Below are positions 40,949 through 48,432 of a stretch of DNA of 64,000 nucleotides, in pieces. The notes under the pieces were generated by a model. That model did not search any database. It had not been told where the DNA came from and saw only the letters and a program-made list of their open reading frames with translations. Origin of the DNA: Mucilaginibacter sp. dw_454. GTDB taxonomy: Bacteria > Bacteroidota > Bacteroidia > Sphingobacteriales > Sphingobacteriaceae. Location of the stretch: NCBI RefSeq assembly GCF_018449775.1, contig NZ_JAAVVB010000004.1:62001-126000 (forward strand). The letters run 5' to 3'. The translations under genes were made by a program, and so were the position numbers. The stretch's first letter is position 1, and every line of letters begins with the position of its first letter.

Positions 40949-41230
40949 TCAACTACTTACTATCAACTTCCTTTTGCGGTAGTCCGCAATTTCTTTAATT
41001 ATACATTCTCTCTGCCGGTCGCTTTCGCTTAGAGGAACCCTTGATTTAATACAATTACTGAGTGCTTCATAAGCCTTGCATATTTCCTGAAGCTTAAACA
41101 CCTGATCTAAATATTCACCGTAGGTTTTTATAAAAACTTCTCTGATCTCCTGTGCCTCGTCAAAAGGCAGAAAGTCGATGCGGTAAAGCAGCAAACCGTG
41201 ATCGGCAGAAGATATTTCCAGGTTGCGCAT
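40949..41230 (-). CDS. Small helical protein of unknown function
   Basis: 93 residues from ATG at 41230; the longer frame (from 41260) would overlap the cysteine synthase gene by 25 bp. Helical and charged (FDEAQEIREVFIKTYGEYL, KLQEICKAYEALSNCIKS). No domain recognised. Last gene before a terminator, 5 bp after the cysteine synthase stop, so cotranscribed with it. Confidence 0.5.
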   Translation of the reverse strand: MRNLEISSADHGLLLYRIDFLPFDEAQEIREVFIKTYGEYLDQVFKLQEICKAYEALSNCIKSRVPLSESDRQRECIIKEIADYRKRKLIVSS

Positions 41231-41235
41231 AACGC

Positions 41236-42267
41236 TTAATTTGTTTTTAAAGTCCTGCATTGTAATAGTTTGACTTCCGGGCTGATGTAACCGTCTTTTT
41301 CCGGTTCATCATCAAATAAATCGGTACTCAAATATTTTTTATTACTATCAGGAAGTACGGTAATTACTACGCTGTCCTTGCCCAAATCCTGTTGTATCTT
41401 AATCGCGCCGAGCAAATTGGCACCGGATGAAATACCGACCGGGAGTGCCAGTTCCAGGGCCAGCTTTTCCGTCATCAGTATCGCATCGCCGTCGTTGACC
41501 TGAATGATCTTGTCTAAATCTTTGAGGTCTACAATAGCGGGTATAAATTCATCGCTGATCCCCTGTATGCGGTGGTTGCCTGCTTTCACACCTGTTGATA
41601 GTGTAGGGCTTTCCGCAGGCTCCAGGGGATGCGCTTTCATTCCGGGATATAAGGATTTTAAAAATTTACTTACCCCCATTATAGTGCCGCCTGTCCCGAC
41701 ACCCGCCACAAACGCATCGGGTTTGATTTGCATAAGCAGCAGTTGATGCCCGATCTCGCGCCCGGTGGTTTCCCTATGCGCTTCCACATTATATTCATTC
41801 TCAAATTGCCGGGGTAAAAAAACGCGTTCATTATGCTGCATCAGCTCAGCCAGCCGGATACAGGTTAAAAAGCCGCCTTCTTCCCTGCTGACCAATTGTA
41901 ATTCCGCCTTATTGCCTTTAATGAGTTCAACTCGCTCCCTGCTTAACCAATCCGGCATAAAGATCTTAACCGGGTTACCTAAAACACTTCCTATAAAAGC
42001 AAAGGCAATTCCGGTATTCCCTGAAGTGGCCTCCACGATCATATCACCCGGCCTGATCAGTTGCTGCTCGTAGGCTTTCTGGATAATATAAAGCGCCATT
42101 CGGTCTTTGATGCTTCCTGTTAACGTATTATACCGCTCATCCTTGGCCAATATTTTTTGCTCAGGGCCGCCGCGATAGCTATAAGTTATCTCGATCATAG
42201 GAGTATTACCCACACGCTGCCAAAGGGTATTTATTTTATCTTTTATTTTGGTTGGAGTAGAAAGCAT
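41236..42267 (-). CDS. PLP-dependent cysteine synthase family enzyme
   Basis: 343 residues of the fold-type II family: Lys in TGSIKDRMA (about 50-58) for the PLP Schiff base, TSGNTG (about 81-86) for substrate and phosphate contacts, GTGGTIMGVSKFLK and SSGAN toward the end. These fit O-acetylserine sulfhydrylase or cystathionine beta-synthase-type cysteine synthases. A C-terminal extension of about 30 residues ends QCRTLKTN. No serine acetyltransferase is nearby. Next to a DsbD-alpha-like and an ACT-domain gene. Confidence 0.85.
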   Translation of the reverse strand: MLSTPTKIKDKINTLWQRVGNTPMIEITYSYRGGPEQKILAKDERYNTLTGSIKDRMALYIIQKAYEQQLIRPGDMIVEATSGNTGIAFAFIGSVLGNPVKIFMPDWLSRERVELIKGNKAELQLVSREEGGFLTCIRLAELMQHNERVFLPRQFENEYNVEAHRETTGREIGHQLLLMQIKPDAFVAGVGTGGTIMGVSKFLKSLYPGMKAHPLEPAESPTLSTGVKAGNHRIQGISDEFIPAIVDLKDLDKIIQVNDGDAILMTEKLALELALPVGISSGANLLGAIKIQQDLGKDSVVITVLPDSNKKYLSTDLFDDEPEKDGYISPEVKLLQCRTLKTN

Positions 42268-42293
42268 TTGCAGAAATTAATAGTGGTTTATTG

Positions 42294-42740
42294 TTATTTT
42301 ACAGGTATTTCAAAGTTGATATCTTCCGGCGGCAGGCACTTTTTTTTATTGCACACCATAAAAGTGAGCGTTCCTTTAACTGTCGGATGCGGCGATTTTA
42401 AACTGATCTTTTGTGTGAAAATCACCGCGCTTTCAAAATAGCTGACCTTCATGTTAAAGACTTGCTCGAATTTGGTTACTGGTGTCGGTTCGGTGATTTT
42501 TCCTATAAATCCATAATCCTTTGATACATCAAAAACAAACGAAGTTTTAACAGGCCCACCCGGCTCCTGGTAAGCACTATAGATATGCCAGCCGTCCTCG
42601 ATGGTAGCTTTTAGCATAACTGTTGCTTCGTTTTTCCCGGCGCGCTTAGCGGCATAAGCCCATTTAACAGGATGCTCGATCTGTGCAAATACTTTTCCTG
42701 CAACAAATAGGCATAAAATGATCGTTAATAATTTTTTCAT
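42294..42740 (-). CDS. DsbD N-terminal-domain-like exported protein
   Basis: 148 residues: signal peptide (1-19), then an immunoglobulin-like domain with VKWAYAAKRAGKNEATVMLK, IEDGWHIYSAYQ and FMVCNKKKCLPPEDINFEI near the end. The Cys pair C-x4-C corresponds to the redox pair of DsbD-alpha, which passes electrons to periplasmic partners. The membrane domain of DsbD is not encoded here. Redox function is known for the family; the partner is not visible. Confidence 0.75.
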   Translation of the reverse strand: MKKLLTIILCLFVAGKVFAQIEHPVKWAYAAKRAGKNEATVMLKATIEDGWHIYSAYQEPGGPVKTSFVFDVSKDYGFIGKITEPTPVTKFEQVFNMKVSYFESAVIFTQKISLKSPHPTVKGTLTFMVCNKKKCLPPEDINFEIPVK

Positions 42741-42755
42741 AATTATCTATGGCCG

Positions 42756-43274
42756 TTAGGCGGCCAGCCGGTTAATGACCGATGACTGATCTTCACCAAT
42801 TAGTTTAGTATCTGTAATTAAACCTGTTTGACTAAAGCCTAATAAGTGCGGGCCGTCCAGGTCATTATAAAGTTTCAGTATGGTTTCATCTGTGCCATAT
42901 TTGGCTAATAGAATTGCTTCCGGGTAAAACTTGACAATAGTCGTGTCGTACTTCGACATCGCTATTGCTTTGGGGCTTTCCAGGAAAGTTTTATCCACTT
43001 TAAAATAGGCGGCGCGTAAACAAACATAACTGCTGTACCGGGATACTTCTACGGAAAATACCTCAATAATATTTTCCAGCTTGAAAGCCAGTTGCGCTAA
43101 GACACTTTCTTCACCATTCACCTCAATGGTAATTAATATCATACCGTGAATATCCGTTGGTGCTGAACTTAAACTAATGATCTTTACTAAGCGTTTTTCT
43201 ATTACGCCGGTGACCAGGTGTAACAGACCTGGTCTGTCCTCTGCTTTGAGGCTTACCACAAATTGCTCTTTCAT
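42756..43274 (-). CDS. ACT-domain regulatory protein (IlvN/IlvH-like)
   Basis: 172 residues. N-terminal ACT domain (about 4-75: VSLKAEDRPGLLHLVTGVIE, SLSSAPTDIHGMILITIEV) and a second region resembling the C-terminal half of the acetolactate synthase small subunit (YVCLRAAYFKVDKTF, GPHLLGFSQTGLI). No catalytic acetolactate synthase subunit lies nearby. It overlaps the GH116 gene by 4 bp. Binding of an amino acid is typical for ACT domains; the target here is unknown. Confidence 0.65.
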   Translation of the reverse strand: MKEQFVVSLKAEDRPGLLHLVTGVIEKRLVKIISLSSAPTDIHGMILITIEVNGEESVLAQLAFKLENIIEVFSVEVSRYSSYVCLRAAYFKVDKTFLESPKAIAMSKYDTTIVKFYPEAILLAKYGTDETILKLYNDLDGPHLLGFSQTGLITDTKLIGEDQSSVINRLAA

Positions 43275-45697
43275 ATGATTCTTTTATTTATATTGATTTG
43301 TTTGACTTCAATCTTTCCGTAAACCACATTTAAACTGGCTTTTCCATTTTTATAGCGCACATTACCAAAGCCGGTATCCGTAGATAAAAAACTGGTGAAA
43401 TCACCAACCTTGCTATTCACAAATAAAGTTTGAGTTACGGCATCATAGCGAACGCCGGTTAAAGCTTCGATCAACGCATAGCTGGCTAAAGCCCTGGCAT
43501 ACCAATGCCCGCATTCATATTCATCATACGGATTTCTGACGCTGCCGTCATAGCGCTTGCGAATGGCTTTGACAATGTTAAGGCCCTCACTGACCTTGCC
43601 TTCAAAGATCAGGTGGCTGGCGACTTCATATTCGATGCCCGACCATACTTCATCGCTGTGGGTAAAGGGCAGCGACGGCTTATCGCCTTTCGGCCAGGTG
43701 CATAATAAGACACCGCCTTCTTTTCCGATGGCGTAAGTAACCCGTTGCGGGTTGCTGTGTTCGGACAGGTCAGTATGAAAATTATTGTTATAGACGGATT
43801 GCAGGTGTGACCTGACTTTGGTTTCGTTTATGGGAGAAGGCAGTCCGCAATTCAGGGCCAGCCAGGGGCCGATCATGCCGTCACTCAAACAGCCGCTGCC
43901 ATACTGGTATTTCGGGCCTTCCTTTTGTAATATATCCAAGTCATCAGGCGCATAGCGGGTCAAGAGCGAAGTTTTAGAGGCCGCTAAGGGATCAGGCGCT
44001 TGTAAGCCTGTCCATTGGATATGCTGCTGGAAATAGCTGCCATTATATAAATTAGTTTCGAGGTAGTGTTTGCCATTAACATATAGCGTTTGGTATATAC
44101 TGTTATCTTCTTTCAGGTAAGCGGACATTTGAATAAAAGCTTCCAGCGCGCCTAAGTACATGCCGGTACACATCGGTTCCGGTCCCCAGAACTCGATATC
44201 ATAGGTATTATGATGCGGTTCCTCGATGATGCCTTTGCCTGTCGGGTCCCAGGTTTTGATACAATAGTCGAGGCTTTGCTTGATTTTTGGATAGAGCTTT
44301 TTGAGCCAGGCATCATCCCCCGAAATGCGCCAGTCGCGGTAGGTTTTGATGATGCCGCCTAATTGCCCGTCCGCGGCGGCGGCTACGTTATGAACGGCAG
44401 GCCGGATGGGTAAAGCGGTACGGAACATTTGATGCCCGGTGCTGTCCTGGTTCTCGTTAAACTCGTTCTCGCGCAGGCTGCGGGAGAATTGGGGGAAGAG
44501 GTGCGGCAGCGCCTGGTCATAGTTCCAGACGTGGGTACAGGAACCGGGACAGGAACCGGCATTATCCTGTCCGCCTTCCCAGGCCCAGAAACGGCCATCG
44601 TATTGGCGCAAAATGGTGGGTGATTTCAGGATGCTGAGATTAGCTGCTACCGCCTCGGTAACTTCCGGTGGCAGGGTACTGCTATAAAATGCTTTGGTGA
44701 ATAGTTCTGTTTTATGTTTGAGGTCGTTGTAATTGTGTTTCCAGTAAGCGATCACCTCGTCCATATTTTTGAACATGGAACTGTACCAAGGCCGGTAGGC
44801 ATCTTCCGGTTTAATAGGCTTTCCCGGCTCTTCGCCCATTAAGCGCAGGTTACTGTTCGGTACATACCAGCAGAACAGGACGCGGACGGTTTTACTTTCA
44901 TGCGGTTTAAGGTTAACAGGTACGCTGATCGTCGCCCCGGTGCCGCCTTCCTGCGGTTGGGTTTCCCTGACCATACCTTGCTGAATATGTTTCCAGGCAA
45001 CGGTCATGGGATCGACCCATTCGCCGCGGTACCAGTAACGGTCGGTTTGCGCGCCTGCATCATCGGTAAAGATAGCCAGCGAAGCGCCGGGCTGGCGGAA
45101 GATAAAACCGCCGGGCGCAGCTAACATATATTTAAAGCCGTTGAATAGCTTGGCGCTGTAGCTGAAGGTGTATTGGCGTGTTTTGCTGCTGTTATTGGTA
45201 AAGGCATATTCCAGCGCGCCCGCGGGCAGGCCGGAGTTATCCTGGTCTGTCGGGATAAAGGGGCTCCAGCCGGTGATTTTAACCTGTACCGGCCAGTCTT
45301 TATCGTTTAGTTTAACTTCTCCAAAGGGAAACCGACTTTGAAAGCTTTGCAGGTTTCTGAAACGGGGCAGGCCCCAGGTCGTATAATACACACCCATCGC
45401 AGCGTTGGGCGCTCCGAATTTCTTCCTATTGGGTACCGGGCCTTCTATTACTTTCGCTTTGTGGCCGTCCGATAAGGTGGCAAAGACCGGCGGTTCATTA
45501 AAAACTGCCGGGTTGTGAAAGATCGAAAAATTACTGACTGTGCCCGTTCCTTCCAGGCAGAACATACCTGCGCCGATACCGCCAATAGGGAAAGCGATAT
45601 GGTCGGTGTTTGTGCCAGAATAGCTGGTATTCAAACGATGCTGGGCACTGGCAACCACACTAGCGGATAAAAGGAACAGGATGATCAGTTTTCGCAT
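43271..45697 (-). CDS. GH116-family glycosidase
   Basis: 808 residues: signal peptide (1-18), an N-terminal beta-sandwich domain opening with FPIGGIGAGMFCLEGTGTVSN (a GH116 hallmark) and an (alpha/alpha)6 catalytic domain from about 330, with GSCTHVWNYDQALPHLFPQF and the closing DEYECGHWYARALASYALIE. GH116 includes bile-acid beta-glucosidase/glucosylceramidases and beta-xylosidases with retaining mechanism. Exported, so it acts on an extracytoplasmic substrate, possibly supplied by the SusC/SusD pair 9-13 kb away in the same direction. Confidence 0.85.
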   Translation of the reverse strand: MRKLIILFLLSASVVASAQHRLNTSYSGTNTDHIAFPIGGIGAGMFCLEGTGTVSNFSIFHNPAVFNEPPVFATLSDGHKAKVIEGPVPNRKKFGAPNAAMGVYYTTWGLPRFRNLQSFQSRFPFGEVKLNDKDWPVQVKITGWSPFIPTDQDNSGLPAGALEYAFTNNSSKTRQYTFSYSAKLFNGFKYMLAAPGGFIFRQPGASLAIFTDDAGAQTDRYWYRGEWVDPMTVAWKHIQQGMVRETQPQEGGTGATISVPVNLKPHESKTVRVLFCWYVPNSNLRLMGEEPGKPIKPEDAYRPWYSSMFKNMDEVIAYWKHNYNDLKHKTELFTKAFYSSTLPPEVTEAVAANLSILKSPTILRQYDGRFWAWEGGQDNAGSCPGSCTHVWNYDQALPHLFPQFSRSLRENEFNENQDSTGHQMFRTALPIRPAVHNVAAAADGQLGGIIKTYRDWRISGDDAWLKKLYPKIKQSLDYCIKTWDPTGKGIIEEPHHNTYDIEFWGPEPMCTGMYLGALEAFIQMSAYLKEDNSIYQTLYVNGKHYLETNLYNGSYFQQHIQWTGLQAPDPLAASKTSLLTRYAPDDLDILQKEGPKYQYGSGCLSDGMIGPWLALNCGLPSPINETKVRSHLQSVYNNNFHTDLSEHSNPQRVTYAIGKEGGVLLCTWPKGDKPSLPFTHSDEVWSGIEYEVASHLIFEGKVSEGLNIVKAIRKRYDGSVRNPYDEYECGHWYARALASYALIEALTGVRYDAVTQTLFVNSKVGDFTSFLSTDTGFGNVRYKNGKASLNVVYGKIEVKQININKRII

Positions 45698-45704
45698 GAA
45701 TAGC

Positions 45705-46178
45705 TTATTGCTTTGGTTTTACCGATCTCAGATATTCGGCTATTGCCGGTTGTTTATTATCTTCCGCATAGGTGATTGGGTTTTTACCATCAGCAAAGCT
45801 GTAATCGCCGTGATAAGTATAGCTTACGTCGGCGCCTTTGGCGACCAGGGTTTTTACCATGTCCAGGCTGCCGTATTTGGCGGCATGCATCAGCGGCGGC
45901 ACATAACCCTCGCAGGCATGGTTCACATCCGCGCCTTTTTCGATTAGCAGGTCAAAGCATTTTTTGGCGCTGGAACGGATAGTAATGGATAGCAAGGTAT
46001 ATGACCAGCTGCCTTCCAGGTAACAGTTATTGATATTGTCTTTGGTGACCAGTTTTGCCAGTGTGGCCGCATCATCGCTTTTGATCGCTTTAAAAACATC
46101 GGCAGGGACGTCCTGTGCAAAAGCTAAACGACTGAACGCGGTTAATAAGAACATTAAAAATAGTTTTTGGATTTTCAT
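45705..46178 (-). CDS. Exported ankyrin-repeat protein
   Basis: 157 residues: signal peptide (1-21, ending RLAFAQ), then four ankyrin-type repeats (DDAATLAKLV, KCFDLLIEKGADVNHACEG, MHAAKYGSLDMVKTLVAKG, GKNPITYAEDNKQPAIAEYL). Protein-protein interaction role likely in the periplasm. Between the GH116 and phosphodiesterase genes, 7 bp from the first. Confidence 0.8.
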   Translation of the reverse strand: MKIQKLFLMFLLTAFSRLAFAQDVPADVFKAIKSDDAATLAKLVTKDNINNCYLEGSWSYTLLSITIRSSAKKCFDLLIEKGADVNHACEGYVPPLMHAAKYGSLDMVKTLVAKGADVSYTYHGDYSFADGKNPITYAEDNKQPAIAEYLRSVKPKQ

Positions 46179-46190
46179 GAGTTGTTGATT

Positions 46191-47552
46191 TTATGGTGTA
46201 GTAATTCCCGGCACGGGTTTCCCGTCCGGCGTTTGAAATTCAAGGTTTAATAGTTTTGAAATGAGCGGGGCCATATCTACCAGGCGCATTTCTTTGATAT
46301 GGCCGCCTTTGTTAATGGTTGGCCCGGCAATGATAAAGCCGGTGTACATCTCGGCAATGTTCGGATCATAGCCATGATGCCCGCCGCTGGTGGGTATAAA
46401 TAAACCATCAAGCTTGTTTTGTTGGATCAGCGTCCCTGGCCCGTGATTAGTGGTTTGCGCTGAACCCACCGAACCACTGAATACCAGGCCGGGTTGTGCG
46501 GTCAGGGCCAATAAGGCATCTTTATCGGCACCCATTTTATCCAGTTCTCTGCGGTCAATGATCCGGAACAATTTGCATTTATCCTTGGGTAGCGCGTTCA
46601 GGCTATCGGTCACCTCTTTAATGATGCCTGGGACGTCACTTGCTTTAGTTTCCGCATAGCGGTAAAGGAAAGCGCTGCCGCCGGAAGCGATAAATTTGGC
46701 GGGTACTTTTTTGATTAGCCGGTTTGGGCGCATAATCTGGTTGATGGTCGCAAAGCCGTGATCGCCGGTAACGATGACAACCGTGCTATCTTTCAACTTA
46801 GCTTTGTTAATAGCTTCCAAAATGTCACCGATGGCCCGGTCATTGGCGGCCAAAGCCAATCTTACAGAATCCGCGTCCCTGCCAAACTCGTGTTCCTCGC
46901 CATCAACACAGGCAAAGTGCACGGCCATAAAGGCGGGTTTCCGGGTCTGGAAAATATAGGCAGCGGCCCTACCGGCGTTTTCATCCAAACTGAAATAGTT
47001 GTCATTAAAGTTGGTGCTGTCCAGCTTGCCGGTGGCATTTTGTTCCACTTCGGCTATTAAACCAGGGGTCGCATGGTTTCGCGCCTCGCTTACCCGGTCG
47101 TCCGGATGATCGTCCGCCCATACCTCCGGGATATTATAAGTCACCGGGGCATTAACGCTGACCGGCCATTCTACTGCTGCGGTGGTCATTCCTTTGCTTT
47201 TTAGAACCTGCCATAAGCCGGGAACCCGCACGGCATTATAATCCCAGAACCATTCACCCTTGCTGCCGATAGGCTGGTTAAAGTTAACGCCGCTACTGGC
47301 CGGAAAAGCGCCGGTGATCATGGCGGTATGGCTCGGATAGGTATAGCTGGGAAATACGCTTAAACAATGATCCGCATAAGTGCCACTTTTCATCAATGCG
47401 CGCAGGTTAGGCGCGGGCCAGCTTTGATCCAGATACATATCTGGGTGAAAACCGTCTATAGAGATCAGTATCACGTGTTTGATCTGTGCGCTGACTGGTA
47501 AAGCGAACAAACAGAGCAGAGCTATCGCTAAAGCCTTTAAAAAATGCCTCAT
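46191..47552 (-). CDS. Ectonucleotide pyrophosphatase/phosphodiesterase-like (alkaline phosphatase superfamily)
   Basis: 453 residues: signal peptide (1-22), metal and nucleophile motifs VILISIDGFHPDMY (Asp) and FPSYTYPSHTAMITG (Thr nucleophile), then VDGEEHEFGRDAD, TGDHGFATINQIM and a later SGGHHGYDPN, which supply the remaining Asp and His ligands of the two-zinc site. Typical of NPP-like enzymes cleaving nucleotide or phosphodiester/lipid substrates. Exported. Followed by the ankyrin gene at 12 bp. Confidence 0.85.
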   Translation of the reverse strand: MRHFLKALAIALLCLFALPVSAQIKHVILISIDGFHPDMYLDQSWPAPNLRALMKSGTYADHCLSVFPSYTYPSHTAMITGAFPASSGVNFNQPIGSKGEWFWDYNAVRVPGLWQVLKSKGMTTAAVEWPVSVNAPVTYNIPEVWADDHPDDRVSEARNHATPGLIAEVEQNATGKLDSTNFNDNYFSLDENAGRAAAYIFQTRKPAFMAVHFACVDGEEHEFGRDADSVRLALAANDRAIGDILEAINKAKLKDSTVVIVTGDHGFATINQIMRPNRLIKKVPAKFIASGGSAFLYRYAETKASDVPGIIKEVTDSLNALPKDKCKLFRIIDRRELDKMGADKDALLALTAQPGLVFSGSVGSAQTTNHGPGTLIQQNKLDGLFIPTSGGHHGYDPNIAEMYTGFIIAGPTINKGGHIKEMRLVDMAPLISKLLNLEFQTPDGKPVPGITTP

Positions 47553-47585
47553 TTTAGGTAGTATGTTAGGTTAGATGATTAGTAT

Positions 47586-48266
47586 TTATGGATGGGTTAC
47601 TAAAGTGACGCCTGCTGCCGGGGAACCACCGACTAAACCACGCAAAACAATGGTGACGTTATGAAAACGCGGTGTAGTCAGTGTATAACTGGTGATCGTT
47701 GTTCCGGTCGTAGCATCCTTGATCTGGAAGGCATAACTGGCATTTGCTTTTTTGGCCGGGTATTGTTTAAAGCTACTGTATGCTTTGTATGCCAATGAGC
47801 TTACTTCGGAACCGTTTGTCTGCCCGGTGATATTCACGCTAATCGGACTGCTGTTGGGCGACAGGTTGATGAAACGTACGCCGCATAAGCTATCTGTTGG
47901 GTTTATATAACTTTCCTTGATTAATACCGGATCTATGGCTGTAAGCGAGGTGCCAGCCAAAAACAATGAGTATCTGTCTGAATTGGTTATGGTCAACGGT
48001 TGCTTATAATAAGTTACTGCCGGTACTGTCGAGGTTGCCGCAGTGTATAAATTAATTTGATTCATACCAATAGAGAGCGGATACTGTCCTATACCATTGT
48101 TACTTATTGTTGAATTGTCAGAATTGAAAGTCAACGTCCCACCATTGGTCACATTATTGGCGACTAGTAAGCTGCCAGCGGGAATGAATACAGTTGCAGA
48201 TTTTTTGCAAGACGTAATCGCAATTATTGCGATCATAATTAAAGGGATAAAGATTAATTTTTTCAT
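47586..48266 (-). CDS. DUF4397 lipoprotein
   Basis: 226 residues with a lipoprotein signal (ITSCKK, Cys20), then a beta-rich DUF4397 domain (SLLVANNVTNGGTLTFNSD, VRFINLSPNSSPISVNI). Probably anchored to the membrane and facing the periplasm or surface. Function unknown; such proteins are common in SusCD-type loci. Separated by 167 bp from the S9 peptidase gene, so it may have its own promoter. Confidence 0.75.
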   Translation of the reverse strand: MKKLIFIPLIMIAIIAITSCKKSATVFIPAGSLLVANNVTNGGTLTFNSDNSTISNNGIGQYPLSIGMNQINLYTAATSTVPAVTYYKQPLTITNSDRYSLFLAGTSLTAIDPVLIKESYINPTDSLCGVRFINLSPNSSPISVNITGQTNGSEVSSLAYKAYSSFKQYPAKKANASYAFQIKDATTGTTITSYTLTTPRFHNVTIVLRGLVGGSPAAGVTLVTHP

Positions 48267-48432
48267 ATAATTTTTTTGTCTTAGATATCGTGTTATACTA
48301 ATCGTTAAATATTTCTTAATTGGGGGGGAATCAGTGCTGAATAACTTGTTATATCATGGGTATTCATTACTTTATTTTCTTTTTATGTTCATTTGTTTAG
48401 TATTTAGAAAGCAAAAAAGTGAGAGGCTGCTA

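Noticed and set aside
47579-47586. TTAGTATT half-site resembling the alkB/imuA palindrome
   Set aside because: Only one arm is present; a chance match in AT-rich sequence.
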